Positions 9,233-10,653 of a DNA stretch of 10,653 bases are shown piece after piece. This DNA is from Marinospirillum sp. GTDB taxonomy: Bacteria > Pseudomonadota > Gammaproteobacteria > Pseudomonadales > Halomonadaceae. The stretch covers positions 1 to 10,653 of the forward strand of contig SKIX01000255.1 of NCBI GenBank assembly GCA_007116195.1. Direction: 5' to 3'. Position 1 is the stretch's first letter, and every line of letters starts with the position of its first letter. The position numbers and the translations under genes were made by a program. A model generated the notes under the pieces. The model had not been told where the DNA came from. It worked only from the letters and a program-made list of their open reading frames with translations, and ran no database searches.

Positions 9233-9260
9233 AAAACCTTAGGTCTGCAGCAGCCACACC

Positions 9261-9383
9261 TCACAACAGGCTAATTTCCTTTTCCGTCAAGCCAAATAGC
9301 TGATCAACCGCTTGAATGAATTCCGAGTGCTCGGCTGGGATTGGTTGAGCGTGAAGTTGGACTGGCTTGCCCTGGTTTTCCAT
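9261..9383 (-). CDS. Small ORF of unknown function upstream of the HipA-like gene
   Basis: A 40-codon ORF starts at ATG (MENQGKPVQLHAQ) and ends FGLTEKEISLL. The same frame is open further upstream, to a TGA at 9443-9441, adding 19 codons (including LLTAGGAPIETLKHH) without a good start codon. The composition looks protein-like, with an amphipathic tail. No Shine-Dalgarno sequence precedes the ATG. Its stop overlaps the alternative GTG 9264 of the kinase gene as GTGA. It may be a genuine small first gene of the kinase/DUF3037 unit, perhaps an antitoxin-like partner, or the 3' remnant of a gene cut by the neighbouring IS. I do not recognise the family. Confidence 0.3.
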   Translation of the reverse strand: MENQGKPVQLHAQPIPAEHSEFIQAVDQLFGLTEKEISLL

Positions 9384-9467
9384 GTGGTGTTTCAGTGTTT
9401 CGATTGGCGCTCCGCCTGCTGTCAGCAAGCATTTGCGCGGTCAGACATTTGTGGCGATAATTGATGC

Positions 9468-9489
9468 CCTATTAGTTTTGATGCTAAGG
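9468..9489 (+). repeat. Imperfect hairpin at the left end of the IS remnant
   Basis: CC-(TA)-TTAG pairs with CTAAGG around an 8-base loop: six base pairs with a two-base bulge, just inside the proposed left boundary. Subterminal hairpins here are what the IS200/IS605 Y1 transposase recognises. A short stem like this could occur by chance. Confidence 0.35.
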
Positions 9490-9497
9490 TACAAGCC

Positions 9498-9717
9498 ATA
9501 AACAATTTAGTCCACACCGAAACACTTCAAGTGCGTGTTCGTGATCAGTACGCTAGGATGCTTGATGTGATGGCGTAGGGTGTTGATCAGGTGTGGAACT
9601 ATGTCAATGAGCTTGGCAGCCGTCCAATCAAAGAGCGCGGTCACTAATGCCGCCAGGAACCTTCCCGTGCTCGGACATGAGCGTCCTGCAGAGGGAATCC
9701 GCCACCAGGCAGCCTAG
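9498..9717 (+). pseudogene. tnpB: tnpB remnant, N- and C-terminal pieces joined by a deletion
   Basis: TnpB is the RNA-guided RuvC-like nuclease of IS200/IS605 elements. The first piece (frame of 9498) reads INNLVHTETLQVRVRDQYA, then has a TAG at 9576-9578, then GVDQVWNYVNELGSRPIKE, the typical N-terminal region including the VWNY.NE motif. Around 9640-9646 the frame shifts by one and the sequence becomes NAARNLPVLGHERPAEGI, the usual C-terminal end after the D.NAA.N motif, closing with TAG at 9715-9717. Roughly 70 codons are left of a protein normally near 370-400 residues. The zinc finger and RuvC catalytic core are missing. Premature stop, frameshift and deletion all show it is dead. Confidence 0.85.
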
Positions 9718-9733
9718 CTGTTTTAGTGGCCGG
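9699..9733 (+). repeat. Nested hairpin at the right end of the IS remnant, in the argA leader
   Basis: CCGCCAC (9699-9705) pairs with GTGGCCGG (9726-9733) with one bulged base, and inside it CAGC-CTA-GCTG (9710-9720) forms a second stem. This is where IS200/IS605 elements carry the right-end structure, which in tnpB elements is also part of the omega (right-end) RNA scaffold. Here the 3' arm ends about nine bases before the argA ATG and includes its only Shine-Dalgarno-like GGA, so the fold could affect argA translation. Confidence 0.55.
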
Positions 9734-9742
9734 AAAATATCA

Positions 9743-10653
9743 ATGACCCAAGCGAGTAGCCCCTTGACCCCTAGCTCCAGCCATCAATCCGTTTACTGGT
9801 TTCGCCAGGCCTCTCCTTATATTAACGCCCATCGAGGCCGCACTTTTGTGGTTCATCTTGATGGCGAGGCACTCCGCTCAGCACAACTCGATGAGTTAAT
9901 CGCTGACCTGGCACTGCTCAGCTCCCTGGGTGTGCGTTTGGTCATCACCTATGGCATCCGCCCTCAGCTACAAGAGCGCTTCGCTAAACAACAGCTGAGC
10001 TGGCAAGAGCACCAGGGCCGCTTAATTGTTAATCATGAACGCCTGCCTGAACTCTTAACCTGCGCAAGCGCCCTAAGAACAGAGCTGGAAGCCCGCTTGT
10101 CGATGGGCTTGGCTAACTCCCCTATGCAGGGTGCCAGGCTTAAAGTGCTCAGCGGCAATCTCGTTACAGCGCGCCCGCTGGGTGTGCGTGACGGGGTAGA
10201 TTTACACTTTTCCGGTGAAGTACGCCGCATTCACAGTCACAGCATTAACAGCCTGCTCGACCTGGGCGCACTGGTGGTTCTGCCCCCGCTGGGCTACTCC
10301 ATCACTGGAGAAGCCTTTGATTTAGACGCTGAAGAAGTGGCTATGGCCGCCGCTATTCAGTTAAAAGCCGATAAACTGATTTTACTCGGTGAGCAAGCTG
10401 GATTAAAAGATCCTCAAGGCACCCTGGTGCGCGACCTGACTCCTGATGAAGCACTTAGCTGGCTCAACCACCTAGCCACTGAAAGTACACTTTATCGTCA
10501 CTTAAAAGCGGCCTGTATGGCCTGCCGCCGTGGTGTTGCCCGTGCGCATTTGCTGAGCTACCAAAGAGATGGCGCACTCCTTAACGAGCTATTTACTCGC
10601 GATGGCGATGGCACCCTGATTACCCAGCAGGGCTATGAAAACCTGAGGCAAGC
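9743..10653 (+). CDS. argA: N-acetylglutamate synthase ArgA, N-terminal part (3' end outside window)
   Basis: ArgA makes N-acetylglutamate from glutamate and acetyl-CoA, the first committed step of arginine synthesis, and is normally feedback-inhibited by arginine. The 303 codons present cover the whole amino-acid-kinase-like domain: WFRQASPYINAHRGRTFVV (19-37), ITYGIRPQLQERF (68-80), ARLSMGLANSPMQGA (117-131), SGNLVTARPLGVRDGVD (137-153), SITGEAFDL (186-194) and the linker HLLSYQRDGALLNELFTRDG (269-288). The catalytic GNAT domain lies beyond the window. The ATG at 9743 has only a weak GGA upstream. The frame is open further upstream into the IS remnant, and a TTG at codon 8 is another possible start, since E. 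coli ArgA has a shorter N-terminus. Its leader is the IS right end. Confidence 0.95.
   Translation, partial: MTQASSPLTPSSSHQSVYWFRQASPYINAHRGRTFVVHLDGEALRSAQLDELIADLALLSSLGVRLVITYGIRPQLQERFAKQQLSWQEHQGRLIVNHERLPELLTCASALRTELEARLSMGLANSPMQGARLKVLSGNLVTARPLGVRDGVDLHFSGEVRRIHSHSINSLLDLGALVVLPPLGYSITGEAFDLDAEEVAMAAAIQLKADKLILLGEQAGLKDPQGTLVRDLTPDEALSWLNHLATESTLYRHLKAACMACRRGVARAHLLSYQRDGALLNELFTRDGDGTLITQQGYENLRQ

Larger units (their letters stand above)
9466..9743 (+). mobile_element. Internally deleted IS200/IS605-family element (tnpB-only type remnant)
   Basis: About 280 bases keep both ends of a tnpB gene flanked by imperfect hairpins. The left boundary is placed after TTGAT (9461-9465), a known target pentamer for some IS605-family members, and the right boundary at TATCAA, matching the TCAA-type right cleavage site of IS608. 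There are no inverted terminal repeats or target duplication, as expected for this family. Ends are inferred from motif resemblance and may be off by several bases; the presence of the element is firmer because of the tnpB fragments. It cannot be autonomous, as no HUH transposase (tnpA) and almost no tnpB remain. The element separates the minus-strand HipA-like unit from argA. Confidence 0.65.

Noticed and set aside
9416..9430. Dyad CCTGCTGTCAGCAAG as a possible operator
   Set aside because: The half-sites match imperfectly, it lies inside the small open frame, and no regulator gene or promoter nearby supports it.
9382..9501. Plus-strand 39-codon frame starting MWCFSVSIGAPPAV
   Set aside because: It runs antisense to the better-looking small minus-strand frame and crosses the proposed IS left boundary; it has no ribosome binding site or recognisable motif.
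10033..10230. Minus-strand 65-codon frame
   Set aside because: It is an antisense shadow inside the strongly supported argA coding region.

Overview
The window looks like chromosomal DNA of a gammaproteobacterium. The run bamA-skp-lpxD-fabZ-lpxA-lpxB-rnhB is the conserved envelope-biogenesis operon of that class, and the proteins are recognisably close to E. coli and Pseudomonas versions. An Oceanospirillales-like marine lineage is possible but is only an impression.

Region 1 (1-6254, plus strand) is one tightly packed operon. It holds the last part of bamA (outer-membrane protein insertase), skp (periplasmic chaperone for the same client proteins), lpxD, lpxA and lpxB (early lipid A synthesis), fabZ (fatty-acid dehydratase drawing on the same 3-hydroxyacyl-ACP pool) and rnhB (RNase HII). 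Gaps are short or negative: a 4-base overlap for fabZ/lpxA, 4 for lpxA/lpxB and 8 for lpxB/rnhB. Three genes use non-ATG starts (skp GTG, lpxA TTG, lpxB GTG). The usual next gene, dnaE, is not present.

Region 2 (6211-9383, minus strand) faces the operon. The first gene met is a YgiF-like CYTH/CHAD triphosphatase whose 3' end overlaps rnhB by 44 bases. Upstream of it lies a two-gene unit: a HipA-like kinase (HipA_2 type) and a DUF3037 protein joined by an ATGA overlap. A 40-codon ORF of unknown nature may precede the kinase. The kinase gene is visibly poorer in GC than its neighbours, so this pair is the best candidate in the window for an accessory, poorly described system.

Region 3 (about 9466-9743, plus strand) is a wrecked, internally deleted IS200/IS605-family element. 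It keeps the N-terminal 40-odd codons and the C-terminal 23 codons of a TnpB protein, plus imperfect hairpins near both ends. Almost the whole TnpB nuclease is gone.

Region 4 (9743 to the window end, plus strand) is argA, N-acetylglutamate synthase, cut by the window edge. Its apparent ATG lies exactly at the right end of the IS remnant, so the remnant supplies its leader. No tRNA, rRNA, CRISPR array or convincing intrinsic terminator was seen.
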